Numbered from the stretch's first letter, positions 8,149 to 17,641 are shown. The stretch is 64,000 nucleotides of DNA from Spirosoma sp. 48-14 (GCF_001898575.1 NZ_MKUD01000010.1:1-64000), one strand, 5' to 3'. The notes: a model not told the origin generated them from the sequence alone. Numbers and translations: made by a program.

Positions 8149-9843
8149 ATGCAAATGCATCAAGTGCGCCGTCGAATGGCTGGCTGGGCTTATCTGCTAC
8201 TGACGGGTGTCGGACTGTTTGCTGCCGTTTCGGCCTGTAAAAATGATGATACCCCGGCTCCAGTATTGAGTATTACGTCTATTTCGCCTACGTCGGCACC
8301 CGTTGGGTCTAGTGTAGTAATTACGGGTACAGCCTTCAATGCTACGCCATCCAGCAACACGGTAACGTTTGGTACGATCCCCGCACAGGTAACCGGGGCC
8401 ACCACAACATCGTTAACGGTAGTTGTTCCGGCGAATGCAGGTACACCTATTGCCGTGACAACGGGCGGAGCAACGGTAAGCAGCACAACGGCATTCCAGT
8501 TGGGTAACAAACCAGTTATTACGGTGGCTAGCAATATCACGGCCAGTACGAACTGGACGGCTGCTAATGTGTATGTTATCCAGGGGTTTGTGAGTGTTAC
8601 ATCGGGGGCTACGCTAACCATTGAAAAAGGAACGATTATTAAAGGGGCTCCGAAAGAGCAGGATCCTTCGGGTCAGGGTAAAGGCGGTACGCTGATTATC
8701 CAGGCCGGGGCAAAAATCAACGCCGTCGGTACGGCTGACTCGCCAATTATTTTTACATCCAGCAAGGCGGCCGGTTCACGTGGTTATGGTGACTGGGGTG
8801 GGGTTGTACTGATTGGAAAAGCTCCCCACAACCAGCCAGGTGCTACGGCCTTTGAAGGTGGTATTCCGGGTACAATTGGTACATTCTCCGACGTGAACGA
8901 CAACTCGGGGGTTATGCAGTATTGCCGGATCGAATTTGCCGGTATCGCGCTGACCAATGTAGCAAACAGTGAGATCAATGGTCTTACGCTATACGGTGTA
9001 GGGGCCGGAACTACGATTGATCACATCCAGGTGTCGTACAGCGGTGACGACTCGTACGAGTGGTTTGGCGGTACGGTCAACATGAAGTATCTGGTGGCTT
9101 TCCGGGGTTGGGACGACGATTGGGATACCGACTGGGGCTATTCGGGTAAAGTACAGTATGGCGTTTCGCTGCGTGACCCAGACGTAGCTGACCAGTCGGC
9201 TTCTAATGGCTTTGAGTCGGATAACTTTAACCCAGGTGCCCCCGCAACGGCTGCCAATAACGGCTTACCCTTGACAGCCCCAGTATTTGCTAATATGAGC
9301 AACTTTGTAACGGCTGGTACACCATCGAACGCGGCTTCGGCAAAAGGAAGTGGTCCGTTTCAATCGGGAATGCACCTGCGTCGGAATACGTCGATCAGCA
9401 TTTTCAATTCACTGTTAGTTGGTTACCCAGAAGGCTTGCGGTTAGATGCCCAGACTGGTACGACGAATACGCTGGATAACGCTACGGCTGGCAACCTGCA
9501 ACTGCGTGGCCTTGTGATCGCTAACTGCACCACGCCGGTTCGTGGGGCTCAATCAATCACGAACGACCAGGCAACGACTTTCTTTACTACGACTGCCTTC
9601 CAAAACCAGATCATTGCCAGCACGGATTTAAGCAAGCTGCTGCTCAACACGGCTAGCTTTACGTTGACCGCCCCCAACTTCCTGCCCCAGTCGGGTTCTC
9701 CGCTGCTGACAGGAGCCATCTGGGATGGTAAAGGAGCGGATGCGTTCTTCACGAAAGAAACGTTCAAAGGGGCTTTTGGTACCACTGACTGGACGAAAGG
9801 CTGGACAAACTGGGACCCGCAAAACGCTAACTACGATAAGTAA
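8149..9843 (+). CDS. IPT/TIG-domain surface lipoprotein, receptor partner
   Basis: A 564-residue lipoprotein. The signal sequence ends in a lipobox (AAVSAC, Cys30) followed by Lys-Asn-Asp-Asp. An IPT/TIG immunoglobulin-like domain covers about 37-115 (SISPTSAPVGSSVVITGTAF). The rest starts with NWTAANVYVIQGFVSVTSG and TIEKGTIIKG, then a Gly/Thr-rich region of short beta strands (GTLIIQAGAKINAVG, IIFTSSKAAG, WGGVVLIGKAP). This looks like a parallel beta-helix found in many Bacteroidota surface proteins. It lies 36 bases downstream of the TonB-dependent receptor and ends at a strong terminator, so the two form a transcription unit. A substrate-capture role at the outer leaflet is inferred from this pairing; no catalytic motif is seen. 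Confidence 0.8.
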   Translation: MQMHQVRRRMAGWAYLLLTGVGLFAAVSACKNDDTPAPVLSITSISPTSAPVGSSVVITGTAFNATPSSNTVTFGTIPAQVTGATTTSLTVVVPANAGTPIAVTTGGATVSSTTAFQLGNKPVITVASNITASTNWTAANVYVIQGFVSVTSGATLTIEKGTIIKGAPKEQDPSGQGKGGTLIIQAGAKINAVGTADSPIIFTSSKAAGSRGYGDWGGVVLIGKAPHNQPGATAFEGGIPGTIGTFSDVNDNSGVMQYCRIEFAGIALTNVANSEINGLTLYGVGAGTTIDHIQVSYSGDDSYEWFGGTVNMKYLVAFRGWDDDWDTDWGYSGKVQYGVSLRDPDVADQSASNGFESDNFNPGAPATAANNGLPLTAPVFANMSNFVTAGTPSNAASAKGSGPFQSGMHLRRNTSISIFNSLLVGYPEGLRLDAQTGTTNTLDNATAGNLQLRGLVIANCTTPVRGAQSITNDQATTFFTTTAFQNQIIASTDLSKLLLNTASFTLTAPNFLPQSGSPLLTGAIWDGKGADAFFTKETFKGAFGTTDWTKGWTNWDPQNANYDK

Positions 9844-9859
9844 GCCTTTCGTTTCCATA

Positions 9860-9907
9860 CAGTCATAAAAAAAATAGCCAGCGACCCTGGCTATTTTTTT
9901 ATGACTG
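9860..9907. terminator. Bidirectional rho-independent terminator
   Basis: Near-perfect inverted repeat CAGTCATAAAAAAAATAGCC / GGCTATTTTTTTATGACTG, with core stem TAGCCAG-CTGGCTA and loop CGACC. A-runs precede and T-runs follow the core, so it can stop transcription from both sides. It sits between the convergent IPT/TIG lipoprotein gene and the small lipoprotein gene. Confidence 0.9.
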
Positions 9908-9926
9908 TTGACTGATTAAGAGCTAA

Positions 9927-10205
9927 TTATCGGGCTGAACAGCTGATGGCTTGTGTGACTGTTGTACTGAAACCACCGGGTCCGTAGTCGGAAGTGCCGT
10001 TTCGTTTGAGCAGCGAATCACGATCAGCCGTGCCGCATACCTCGTAAGTTACCGAGTTCGAAGTAGGGACATAAACCCCCGCTGCGCCTTTGTAGCTATA
10101 TCGAATGGAACAATCATAGCACTGACTAGCCTCAACATCGTCCTTTTTTTTGCAGGCTGTAAACAGGGCCAAGAGGCCGATAAAGATCAGTGTAGATTTA
10201 TTCAT
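9927..10205 (-). CDS. Small hypothetical lipoprotein
   Basis: A 92-residue lipoprotein. The ATG at 10205 gives MNKSTLIFIGLLALFTACKK, a textbook type II signal peptide with lipobox LFTAC (Cys18). A longer frame starting at 10274 would put 23 odd residues ahead of it and is rejected. The mature part contains Cys pairs (QCYDCSIRYSY, VCGT, SCSAR) that could form disulphides in the periplasm. Function is unknown. It is convergent with the IPT/TIG gene and shares the bidirectional terminator. Confidence 0.7.
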   Translation of the reverse strand: MNKSTLIFIGLLALFTACKKKDDVEASQCYDCSIRYSYKGAAGVYVPTSNSVTYEVCGTADRDSLLKRNGTSDYGPGGFSTTVTQAISCSAR

Positions 10206-10515
10206 GGATGAGTAGAACAGGTAAAAGGCTAGGTAAATAAATGAAAATTTGCCATACTTCGACCGAATTGACAACTTTTACGAAAATATACGACTTTGTA
10301 CGATCAGAAGAAGCAACAACTTTGTATCTGGCTGTTTGTCTTTTATAGGATAAAAAAAGCTCTGATAACGCTTTCATTACCATATAGTTATTAGGTACAA
10401 AAAAAATGCCAATCCTTACAGTCACCTGGCCGATGTGGTTGCTGAGGGGATTCAAGGAGAGAATCGGTCAACTATCCAATGTGGAAAAGTACTCCTAAAA
10501 ACACTGTATCGATCC
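10206..10515. other. Intergenic region
   Basis: About 310 bases between two minus-strand genes. It must hold the promoter of the small lipoprotein gene and the end of the phosphatase transcript. ORFs found here lack signals and look accidental. A TATATTTTCG-like stretch on the minus strand near 10290 is a weak promoter candidate. Confidence 0.3.
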
Positions 10516-11271
10516 CTACGAAAGCTGGTTGTTGAGCAAGGGCTGCTGGCGAAGTAAGTCGAGTGTGGCTGGGTCGAAAACCTGCTCAAGGGTCGTTAAA
10601 TGAGTCAGTCGATGGAGATCGCTGCCGATAAAATCAATGTCTTTGGTTTGGAGGAGTTTATGCGCAAGTTGCTGAGCCCGTTTGCCATAATGGCCTGCCA
10701 GTGACATCAGATTGAGCTGAAATAGGCACCCTTTTTCTTTCAGAGCCATCAGTTGCTCGGGTGCACTTTGGTAATAGTGGTATCGTTCGGGGTGCGCTAG
10801 TACAGGTTTGTAACCCTTTAGCTGCATCAGAAACAAATATTGCTCCAGTTGCCGGGGGGAGTTTGCCCAGCCCGTCTCAAAGAGTACATACCGATCTTTT
10901 CCAAAGCATAGCACCTCATTTTGTTCCAACAAGGTGTAATACCATTCATCGACAAGATACTCTGCGGCCAACGTGAATCGAATGGGGAGGTTAGCATCCG
11001 CAATAGCCTGCTGAACGGTAAGCGTGACCTGTTGCAGTTGCTGTATTTTGTTAGGGTAATAATCCTGGCTAATGTGAGGAGTGCAAATAACCCCTTTTAT
11101 ACCCCAGTCTACGTATTTCTGAAGACAGGTGAGGGTATCCTCCAATGTAGGTAAGCCATCATCTACGCCTGGTAAAATGTGGTTGTGTAGGTCAACGGGC
11201 CAAATGTCTGCAAAGCTTTTCTGAACAGTCGAGTGTTTATTGGTAAGCCAATTTGCTAAGTCTTTCCACAT
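10516..11271 (-). CDS. CpsB/CapC-type tyrosine-protein phosphatase (PHP fold)
   Basis: A 251-residue metal-dependent phosphatase of the PHP superfamily, likely to dephosphorylate the exopolysaccharide tyrosine autokinase. The metal-binding motif DLHNHILPGVDDG lies at about 27-39. Further ligands are in CTPHIS (about 60), FETGW (about 130), LAHPERY (about 157) and GSDLHRL (about 216). All are conserved, so it should be active. The Wzc-type kinase at 21.0 kb carries the expected tyrosine-rich tail and is the probable partner, although it lies 10 kb away on the opposite strand. The start ATG at 11271 is followed by a 20-residue leader with no signal sequence, so it acts in the cytoplasm. Confidence 0.9.
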   Translation of the reverse strand: MWKDLANWLTNKHSTVQKSFADIWPVDLHNHILPGVDDGLPTLEDTLTCLQKYVDWGIKGVICTPHISQDYYPNKIQQLQQVTLTVQQAIADANLPIRFTLAAEYLVDEWYYTLLEQNEVLCFGKDRYVLFETGWANSPRQLEQYLFLMQLKGYKPVLAHPERYHYYQSAPEQLMALKEKGCLFQLNLMSLAGHYGKRAQQLAHKLLQTKDIDFIGSDLHRLTHLTTLEQVFDPATLDLLRQQPLLNNQLS

Positions 11272-11551
11272 AAAGTGTGCAAATACTCTTTATAATAAAA
11301 AAATTATTTATATTTTTGATAATAAGTAAACTAAATATAAGTGACAATTCTTTTTAATTTCAAATATGTCTACTTAATATAAGTCAACTAATTACTTGTT
11401 TTAATTCAAAGTTAACAATCGTTCTATGGAAATGAAACGCGATCGGATGCTGAAGGCTACGATTGGGTAGAATATGATGGAATGGATTTGAAAGGCTTGC
11501 AGGTAAACGGTTGATCGATAAAGTTATAATTAACGTAGATGGGCAGGGTTG

Positions 11552-12556
11552 ATGAAAGTACTGATACTACGGTTCTCCTCGATAGGTGATATTGTACTGA
11601 CAACCCCCGTTGTCAGGGGCCTGAAACAGCAAATACCGGGAGCGGAAATTCATTTTTGTACCAAACGAGCTTATGCATCGCTGATTGAGCACAATCCTTT
11701 TATTGATCGGTGTCATTACCTGGACAGCAGTTTGTGGGTGTTGGTTCGACGGTTACAGGCTGAACGATTCGACCTGATTATTGATCTGCACAACAATGTG
11801 CGCACAAGTCTTATCAAGGCGGCTCTATTGACGAAAGCCCATACGGTCAATAAATTGAATATCCGAAAATGGGTATACGTGCGCTGGAAATGGAATGTTA
11901 TGCCTGAAGAACACATTGTCGATCGGTACATGGCGACTGTTCAGCCGCTTGGCGTTGCTGAAGATGGTTTTGGACTGGATTATTTTATACCGGATCGGGA
12001 CCAGATCAGTAAAACTGAGTTGCCCTTAACGCACCAGTTAGCGTATGTAGCCTATGCCATTGGCGGACAGCATGCGACCAAGCGGTTGCCTGTAGGACCT
12101 ATGATTGAACTTTGTAAAAAAATTGATGCGCCCATCGTCTTACTGGGCGATGCCGAAGATCGGGAAACGGGTGATGCCGTTGTGCAGGCACTGGGTAGTC
12201 AGTTGATTTATAATGCCTGCGGACAGTATTCGTTGAATCAATCGGCATCTTTACTACAACAAGCCCAGGTCGTGTTTAGCCACGATACGGGTCTGATGCA
12301 TATGGCAGCTGCGCTGAAAAAAACAGTATACTCCATCTGGGGAAGTACAACGTTCCAACTGGGGATGTATCCGTATAAAACCCGTTACGTGTTAATCGAA
12401 AACAAAGGGTTGTCTTGTCGGCCCTGTTCGAAGATTGGCCATAACCAGTGCCCCAAACAACATTTTCGATGCATGAATGATCTCTCGTTCGAGTCGGTGG
12501 AATCCGTTCAATCATCGGTTTGGTCGGAAACAGACAAGCTGGTTCAGACTTCCTAG
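11552..12556 (+). CDS. Glycosyltransferase family 9 (heptosyltransferase-like)
   Basis: A 334-residue GT-B enzyme of family GT9, which transfers heptose or a related sugar from an ADP-sugar to lipooligosaccharide core. The N-terminus MKVLILRFSSIGDIVLTTPV carries the Gly/Asp acceptor-site motif (RFSSIGD). The C-terminal sugar-nucleotide site is seen in FSHDTGLMHMAAALKK near 244-260, followed by SIWGSTT. A Cys-rich stretch near the end (CRPCSKIGHNQCP) is common in Bacteroidota members. The start is ATG 11552, three bases after an in-frame TTG. The ArnT-like gene follows after 39 bases, in line with a shared role in lipid A or core modification. Confidence 0.87.
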   Translation: MKVLILRFSSIGDIVLTTPVVRGLKQQIPGAEIHFCTKRAYASLIEHNPFIDRCHYLDSSLWVLVRRLQAERFDLIIDLHNNVRTSLIKAALLTKAHTVNKLNIRKWVYVRWKWNVMPEEHIVDRYMATVQPLGVAEDGFGLDYFIPDRDQISKTELPLTHQLAYVAYAIGGQHATKRLPVGPMIELCKKIDAPIVLLGDAEDRETGDAVVQALGSQLIYNACGQYSLNQSASLLQQAQVVFSHDTGLMHMAAALKKTVYSIWGSTTFQLGMYPYKTRYVLIENKGLSCRPCSKIGHNQCPKQHFRCMNDLSFESVESVQSSVWSETDKLVQTS

Positions 12557-12595
12557 TGACTGGCGAACAATCTTAGAACGATAAGCAACCCCTAT

Positions 12596-14221
12596 ATGCT
12601 TGCAACCCCTTCCCGGCAAACGCTGAAACCAGATACGCGTAAATTTTTTTCGACCAACTGGACGTACCTGCTGGTTGCTGGACTGGTTGTGGTGCTCGTC
12701 TCGCACCTGGGCTTAATTCCGCTCGATATGGGTGATGAGTCGCGTAGGGCGCTCGTTTCGCTGGAAATGATTTTATCGGGCGATTATATCACGCCCACAC
12801 TAAACGGCGAGCGGTATTTTAATAAACCACCCCTTTTCAATTGGCTGATTATTGGCTCGTATAGCCTGTTTGGCAACTATTCGTCGTTTGCCCTTCGATT
12901 TCCCATGCTTGTTTCATTGCTGCTTTTTGGGTTAACGATTGGCGCTTTTGTACGACGATACACTACGCCGACTATTGCCATTGCTGCCTCGTTGATGACC
13001 CTGACAACGGGGCGGGTACTGCTCTATGATTCCATGCTGGGGCTGATCGAAATTACGTTTGCCTGGATCACCTATACGGCCATGATGCTTGTGTATCATT
13101 TCGATCAGAAACGCCAGTATGGGTGGTTATATCTGTCGACCTATTCGCTCACGGCGGTTGGCTTTTTGTTGAAAGGATTGCCACCCATTGCGTTTCAGGG
13201 GTTAACCCTGGTCGGGTGGTTTCTGTACACACGTCAGCTAAAGCGACTCATTCATCCGGCTCATTTGGCGGGAATCGCGCTCTTTTTGCTGATAACGGGT
13301 AGTTATTATGTAGCTTATCTGAGCCGGAACGCCATTCCGTTCAGCGATATTGCTACGGTATTGTTCAGAGAGAGTGCGAAACGAACCGGCCTGAAATTTG
13401 GCCTCGCCGAAACGCTGCTTCACTTGGTTACCTTTCCCGTAGAGGCTATTTATCATTTTTTGCCCTATTTGCTGCTGGTCGTGCTTCTGGTCCGTCGCGA
13501 CTTGCTGAGGGTACTGAAACTGAACTCGTTTGTTCTGTTTAACGCCCTGACATTCAGTACGACAGTCTTGATTTACTGGTCTTCGCCACAAGTGTATGGA
13601 CGTTATCTGATTGGTTTGGTACCATTGCTGTTGACGGTGTTGGCGTATTTGTATTACAGCTATTCAACCCCAACCGATCGCCCTCGCTGGTGGATAGAAC
13701 GGATTTGGTTGGTGGCAACGGGTATTGTTGCAGTAGGGGTCTGGACGGCTGTATTCTATCCAGCCACACGGGCCTTGCCTGGGGTGATCTGGAAAACAGC
13801 CATTGTCTCTGGATTGCTGGTGGGCCTGACCTGGCAACTGTATCGGCCTTCGCTGAATCGGTTAGGGCTAATGCTCGCTGTGATGGTCGTCGTTCGCCTG
13901 GGATTCAACTGGCTGGTGTTGCCGGGGCGGGTGGCCAAGCGGCAATTTTATCAGGACACTTCGCTGCAGGCAGCCAGATTGACACGCGGGCATCCGTTAT
14001 ACAGCTACGGTACAACGATCGGCAACGATTCGCCGACCGATGCCAATTCGTTTCATATTGCGGCTTTGCGTGGTGATATTCTTCGGATAACCAAACACAA
14101 ACAGCCCAACGCCTATTACATCGCTGATTCGCTGAACCTGGTGGGACAGCGATACCAGGTTGTGGGGCAGATCGTTCTGTTTGACCGGCATCCGGCCTAT
14201 GTTGTTCGATTCCTGAACTAG
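12596..14221 (+). CDS. ArnT/PMT-like polyprenyl-phosphate-dependent glycosyltransferase
   Basis: A 541-residue integral membrane GT-C glycosyltransferase. About 11-12 hydrophobic helices start at residues 22-42 (YLLVAGLVVVLVSHLGLI). The first periplasmic loop contains DMGDESRRALVSLEMI, matching the D-E-x-R catalytic loop of ArnT/PMT (GT83/GT39) enzymes, and is followed by YFNKPPLFNWL. Such enzymes move a sugar (for example aminoarabinose or mannose) from undecaprenyl phosphate to lipid A or protein on the periplasmic side. Its position after a heptosyltransferase-like gene and opposite a GT2 dolichyl-phosphate-sugar-synthase-like gene (14228-15223) suggests the pair make and use one lipid-linked sugar. 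Confidence 0.85.
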   Translation: MLATPSRQTLKPDTRKFFSTNWTYLLVAGLVVVLVSHLGLIPLDMGDESRRALVSLEMILSGDYITPTLNGERYFNKPPLFNWLIIGSYSLFGNYSSFALRFPMLVSLLLFGLTIGAFVRRYTTPTIAIAASLMTLTTGRVLLYDSMLGLIEITFAWITYTAMMLVYHFDQKRQYGWLYLSTYSLTAVGFLLKGLPPIAFQGLTLVGWFLYTRQLKRLIHPAHLAGIALFLLITGSYYVAYLSRNAIPFSDIATVLFRESAKRTGLKFGLAETLLHLVTFPVEAIYHFLPYLLLVVLLVRRDLLRVLKLNSFVLFNALTFSTTVLIYWSSPQVYGRYLIGLVPLLLTVLAYLYYSYSTPTDRPRWWIERIWLVATGIVAVGVWTAVFYPATRALPGVIWKTAIVSGLLVGLTWQLYRPSLNRLGLMLAVMVVVRLGFNWLVLPGRVAKRQFYQDTSLQAARLTRGHPLYSYGTTIGNDSPTDANSFHIAALRGDILRITKHKQPNAYYIADSLNLVGQRYQVVGQIVLFDRHPAYVVRFLN

Positions 14222-14227
14222 TACCGA

Positions 14228-15223
14228 CTAGTAGCTGGCCTGACTATGCAAGCCAGTTGGCACGGAAGGCTGAACTACCACCTCATTCGAATAAATCTTT
14301 CGCACGGTGTAGGGCTTTTTTTGCTGCGACTCATGGTACGTGCGCATCTGAAGTTCAGACATGATCCCAAAACCTATGAATTGCAAGCCTGCCAGAACGC
14401 AAACGATCCCAATGACTAGGGGGGAGTTGCTAATGTCTCTGTGGCTGAAAACCGTCTGAGTTAGCCAATAAGTGAGTAGGCCAATGCCTGACAATGAGCT
14501 TAGTATCCCCCAGCCGCCAAACAGGTGCATGGGTTTCTGAAGGTATTTTTTCAGGAAAAGCATTAGCATCAGGTCACTTATTACTTTCAAGGTGCGGTTC
14601 ATGCCATACTTCGACTTCCCAGCCTGACGGGCGTGGTGCCGGACAGGTGCCTGTATCATGCGAGCCCCTTCCAGATAAGCCAGAATCGGGATAAAGCGGT
14701 GCAACTCGCCATAGATCTTCAGCCGCTTGGCCAGATCGGCCCGGAATATTTTCAGCGTACATCCGTAATCGGTCCAGCGTATGCCGGTTGTGCGGGCAAT
14801 TAAGCCGTTCGCGAGCCGACTGGGCCATTTCCGCAGAAGGGCATTGTCCTGTCGGTGAGCACGGATACCCGCTACCAGATCATAATCGCCTTCTATAGCC
14901 AGCGTCAGCATCTGCGGAATATCGGTGGGGTCGTTCTGTAAATCACCATCCATAGTCACAATGTACTCCCCACGAGCCGCGTCGATTCCGGCCTGGAGTG
15001 CTGCGCTCTGGCCGTAATTTTTCTGCAAGTCCAGAATACGCAGTCGATCGTGTACCAGGGCTCGCAGTTCAAGTAAGGTTTGATCTGTAGAGCCATCGTT
15101 CACATAGATCAGTTCATAATCGAAAGCCGATAAAGACTGTTGTAGTTGCCGGACTAGTGGCTGACAGTTGCCTGCTTCATTATACACGCAGACAACGATT
15201 GACAAGTAGGGGGGGGGATTCAT
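14228..15223 (-). CDS. GT2 polyprenyl-phosphate glycosyltransferase (ArnC/DPM1-like)
   Basis: A 331-residue GT-A enzyme with two C-terminal membrane helices. The nucleotide-sugar site is SIVVCVYNEAGN at 8-19, INDGSTD-like VNDGSTDQT near 40, and the metal-binding DGDLQNDP near 90. Hydrophobic helices at about 240-260 and 275-300 anchor it to the inner membrane. This is the layout of undecaprenyl-phosphate sugar synthases (ArnC, GtrB). The start at ATG 15223 is preferred over an upstream ATG at 15367, because that would overlap the preceding lipoprotein gene by 128 bases and add an unmatched 48-residue leader. It probably makes the lipid-linked donor for the ArnT-like enzyme encoded convergently six bases away. 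Confidence 0.87.
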   Translation of the reverse strand: MNPPPYLSIVVCVYNEAGNCQPLVRQLQQSLSAFDYELIYVNDGSTDQTLLELRALVHDRLRILDLQKNYGQSAALQAGIDAARGEYIVTMDGDLQNDPTDIPQMLTLAIEGDYDLVAGIRAHRQDNALLRKWPSRLANGLIARTTGIRWTDYGCTLKIFRADLAKRLKIYGELHRFIPILAYLEGARMIQAPVRHHARQAGKSKYGMNRTLKVISDLMLMLFLKKYLQKPMHLFGGWGILSSLSGIGLLTYWLTQTVFSHRDISNSPLVIGIVCVLAGLQFIGFGIMSELQMRTYHESQQKKPYTVRKIYSNEVVVQPSVPTGLHSQASY

Positions 15224-15239
15224 GAGTAGGGAGATTGGC

Positions 15240-16865
15240 TTATTTGCAATACATTTCAGCCTTGATTTTAAGCGTCCATTCGGGCTTGTCGACCAGATAG
15301 TTATCTTGTCGAAGCGGCCAGGTTGCCCCGCCATCGGTACTGGCCCGGAAGTCATAGTATCGGCCAATTTGCAGTTTGTACGATGCTACTTTTCGCTGGT
15401 AGCGGGTTGCCGTAATCAGGTCGTGCCAGTTTTCTTTTCCGACCTCGCTGTACTGGGTTTTGATTAAAGATGGCAGTGAGGATTCGTCCAGTTTAGTGCC
15501 GCCTGGGCAGGAAAAGGTAAATTCTAAATCCATAACTGGCGGCACTGGGAGGGGGGCCAGGTTAATAGCCACTGGGGTCGGATCGCAGGTTGCGCCAGGG
15601 CCTGATTCTGCGATCAATCCCCCTTTGGCTCCTTTGCCCCAGGCATCGGTTTCGTCGAATACTTGCAGCTTCAGCTGTCGGTTTCGGGACTGATTGTAAA
15701 TGCTGATGACCGACCCATTATTGACATTCGCATAAAAACTGGCTGTCTGCTGACCCGTCGATACATCGATCAGTTTGCAGAGGTAATTTACATCGACATT
15801 CGCCAACTTGCTGCTTACCTTAAAGACAGGTCCTACTGAACAGATCGATTCGCCCCAGCCCACTACATAGCCGGCTGTGTAAGGCGCAGTAGCCTGATAC
15901 TCCAGACGACTGGTTTGTGGATTCCGTTTTATGACGCCCGGTTTTTCTTCCTGCCATCGGTACGTAAAGTCGTCAAAGCTATACAATGGGATGGAGTCAC
16001 CTGCCTGGATCGCCCGCCCAGCCGTTACATTATAGGTGCCCGGATTTAGTTCCATAGTCCAGGGAATCGGTTGTGAACTGGTTCGGACCAGATCGAAGCG
16101 ATTGTTATACAGTTGTATCGTTACTGAACCGGCAATGGATAATACACGAATGTTCCCAAGCGATGGAGCACCATTACGACCGTTAACATTCGTCATCACA
16201 CCACCACCGGGAATGTAAGCCGTAGCATAATCGCTTCGGGCGTTTGTATGGATAACCGCCAGGGTCAGGTCACCACTTATGGGTTGTCCATCGCGGTCGG
16301 TCAGTTTCGCTCCGGTAGGAATTGTTACTGTAGCATGGTCGGTATCGATGGTTCGCTGCGTGGTGGTAGTGGTAAAGGCCGCCTTAACAGTGCCATCTGA
16401 ATTAGCCGATCCATTAGTTCGGGCAGCTGCAAGAGTGGGTGGTGGGTTTTGCAAACTTATCCAGCGTAGCGAACGGGATTGCCGATTCAGGTTGGTTAGT
16501 ACGAAAGGCTGTATAATCGTTAAGTAATCGGGAGCTTCGGCCACTACCGAAAAGCGAAAAGGGTGTTGAGAAGAAACCGACCCGGAAGCATCAGGCGATA
16601 CGGCGGCCAGCAAAATACCGTTGCTGTTGATTTTATAGCGGGTTGTGTTTACCGTTGTTACAACCTGGGCTGCATCTGGTCCCGCCATCTTTACCTGAGT
16701 ATTGGTTGGCAGTGGTTTGTTGGCCGGATCAAAAAAGCGGCATTCGACCACACCAGCGTCAATAGGGTCTTTCAAGCCAAGTTTGACACCATCGAGTGGG
16801 TTTTTACAGGATTCAAGGCTCATCAGGCCTATCAGTAAACAATAGAGGAGATATCGAATGTACAT
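15240..16865 (-). CDS. Large hypothetical lipoprotein
   Basis: A 541-residue probable lipoprotein. With ATG at 16865 it starts MYIRYLLYCLLIGLMSLESC, a short signal peptide with lipobox LESC (Cys20) then Lys-Asn-Pro. An in-frame TTG six bases earlier is less likely. The mature part is rich in Thr, Ser and Asn with beta-strand patterns, including a stretch HATVTIPTGAKLTDRDGQPI and later a domain with spaced cysteines (ESICSVG, NYLCKLID, ATCDPTP, FTFSCPGG). No catalytic motif or known family is recognised. It lies between an outer-membrane protein gene upstream (44 bases) and the GT2 gene downstream (16 bases), in one minus-strand operon. A surface or outer-membrane-attached role is inferred. 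Confidence 0.75.
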   Translation of the reverse strand: MYIRYLLYCLLIGLMSLESCKNPLDGVKLGLKDPIDAGVVECRFFDPANKPLPTNTQVKMAGPDAAQVVTTVNTTRYKINSNGILLAAVSPDASGSVSSQHPFRFSVVAEAPDYLTIIQPFVLTNLNRQSRSLRWISLQNPPPTLAAARTNGSANSDGTVKAAFTTTTTQRTIDTDHATVTIPTGAKLTDRDGQPISGDLTLAVIHTNARSDYATAYIPGGGVMTNVNGRNGAPSLGNIRVLSIAGSVTIQLYNNRFDLVRTSSQPIPWTMELNPGTYNVTAGRAIQAGDSIPLYSFDDFTYRWQEEKPGVIKRNPQTSRLEYQATAPYTAGYVVGWGESICSVGPVFKVSSKLANVDVNYLCKLIDVSTGQQTASFYANVNNGSVISIYNQSRNRQLKLQVFDETDAWGKGAKGGLIAESGPGATCDPTPVAINLAPLPVPPVMDLEFTFSCPGGTKLDESSLPSLIKTQYSEVGKENWHDLITATRYQRKVASYKLQIGRYYDFRASTDGGATWPLRQDNYLVDKPEWTLKIKAEMYCK

Positions 16866-16909
16866 GGACAAAGCGAGCAGGAGAATATGAACAATCGGAA
16901 AAGCGAGGT

Positions 16910-17641
16910 CTAATTGACCAATTGAATACGTTTCCGTGCATTGATAAGCGTATACGAAAGGGTCAGGTTGAGGGTAGGGAGATAGCGATAGTTCGATAAA
17001 TTGCGCTCTACAATCGGTACTTGTTCATCAATTGTGGTGGTTTCCAGAAAGCCTTCATAATCAAGGTTAACCGATGGCTTGCCCAGGTAAAAGACGCCCA
17101 TTTCGACCCCTGCGCCAAACCGTTTATTGGGGAAACTACGACCAAATCCCCAGCCTAAGTAACCGACAACTGGGTGCCATCGAAAACCAATAGTAACGAT
17201 GCCCACATCCTCTGGCGTCATCACGAGACCATCCAGGTCCAGTTTGTTTTCTGCGCTAAGGGTGAAGCGCATGTCGGGATGCCAGGTATACCCCACTCCA
17301 CCCGTAATGAAAAATGAACTTTTCTGAAAAGGATGCCATTTCAGCGAGGCTAATGCCAGACCAATCGTAATGTCGGGGTTGATCTGTATATAGGAGTCAG
17401 ATGAGGCTTTCAGACGAACGGTTTGTCGATACGCAGCATACTGGCCTCCAACACGCAGGGTTAACCGATTGGACTGACTGAGTACCCGGTTGTATAAAAG
17501 GCCAGGTCCTGTTGTGCCTACGTACGCGCTAATGGATTGCTGAGGCTGGACTCGGCGTAACGAGTCTGGAGGAACATGAGTCGCAAAGGCAGGTTGATTA
17601 AACCCTACTAAATAGGTCATTATTGCTATAGATAAAGACAT
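16910..17641 (-). CDS. Outer-membrane beta-barrel protein, hypothetical
   Basis: A 243-residue protein with an N-terminal hydrophobic signal (SLSIAIMTYLVGFNQPAFATH) and a mature part made of alternating amphipathic strands with aromatic ends (SAYVGTTGPGLLYNRVL, SSFFITGGVGYTWHPDM, GVEMGVFYLG). The terminal strand LNLTLSYTLINARKRI fits an eight- to ten-stranded outer-membrane barrel. No family name can be given. It is the first gene of a three-gene minus-strand operon with a lipoprotein and the GT2 enzyme. The start region is slightly uncertain because the signal peptide has no early positive charge; another ATG at residue 8 would shorten it. Confidence 0.65.
   Translation of the reverse strand: MSLSIAIMTYLVGFNQPAFATHVPPDSLRRVQPQQSISAYVGTTGPGLLYNRVLSQSNRLTLRVGGQYAAYRQTVRLKASSDSYIQINPDITIGLALASLKWHPFQKSSFFITGGVGYTWHPDMRFTLSAENKLDLDGLVMTPEDVGIVTIGFRWHPVVGYLGWGFGRSFPNKRFGAGVEMGVFYLGKPSVNLDYEGFLETTTIDEQVPIVERNLSNYRYLPTLNLTLSYTLINARKRIQLVN

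Noticed and set aside
5215-9843. SusC/SusD glycan-uptake locus
   Set aside because: The lipoprotein has an IPT/TIG domain and beta-helix-like repeats, not the TPR-like helical SusD fold; no glycoside hydrolase or hybrid regulator is adjacent.
10198-10455. 85-codon minus-strand ORF upstream of the small lipoprotein
   Set aside because: Overlaps the lipoprotein start region, no motif; looks accidental.
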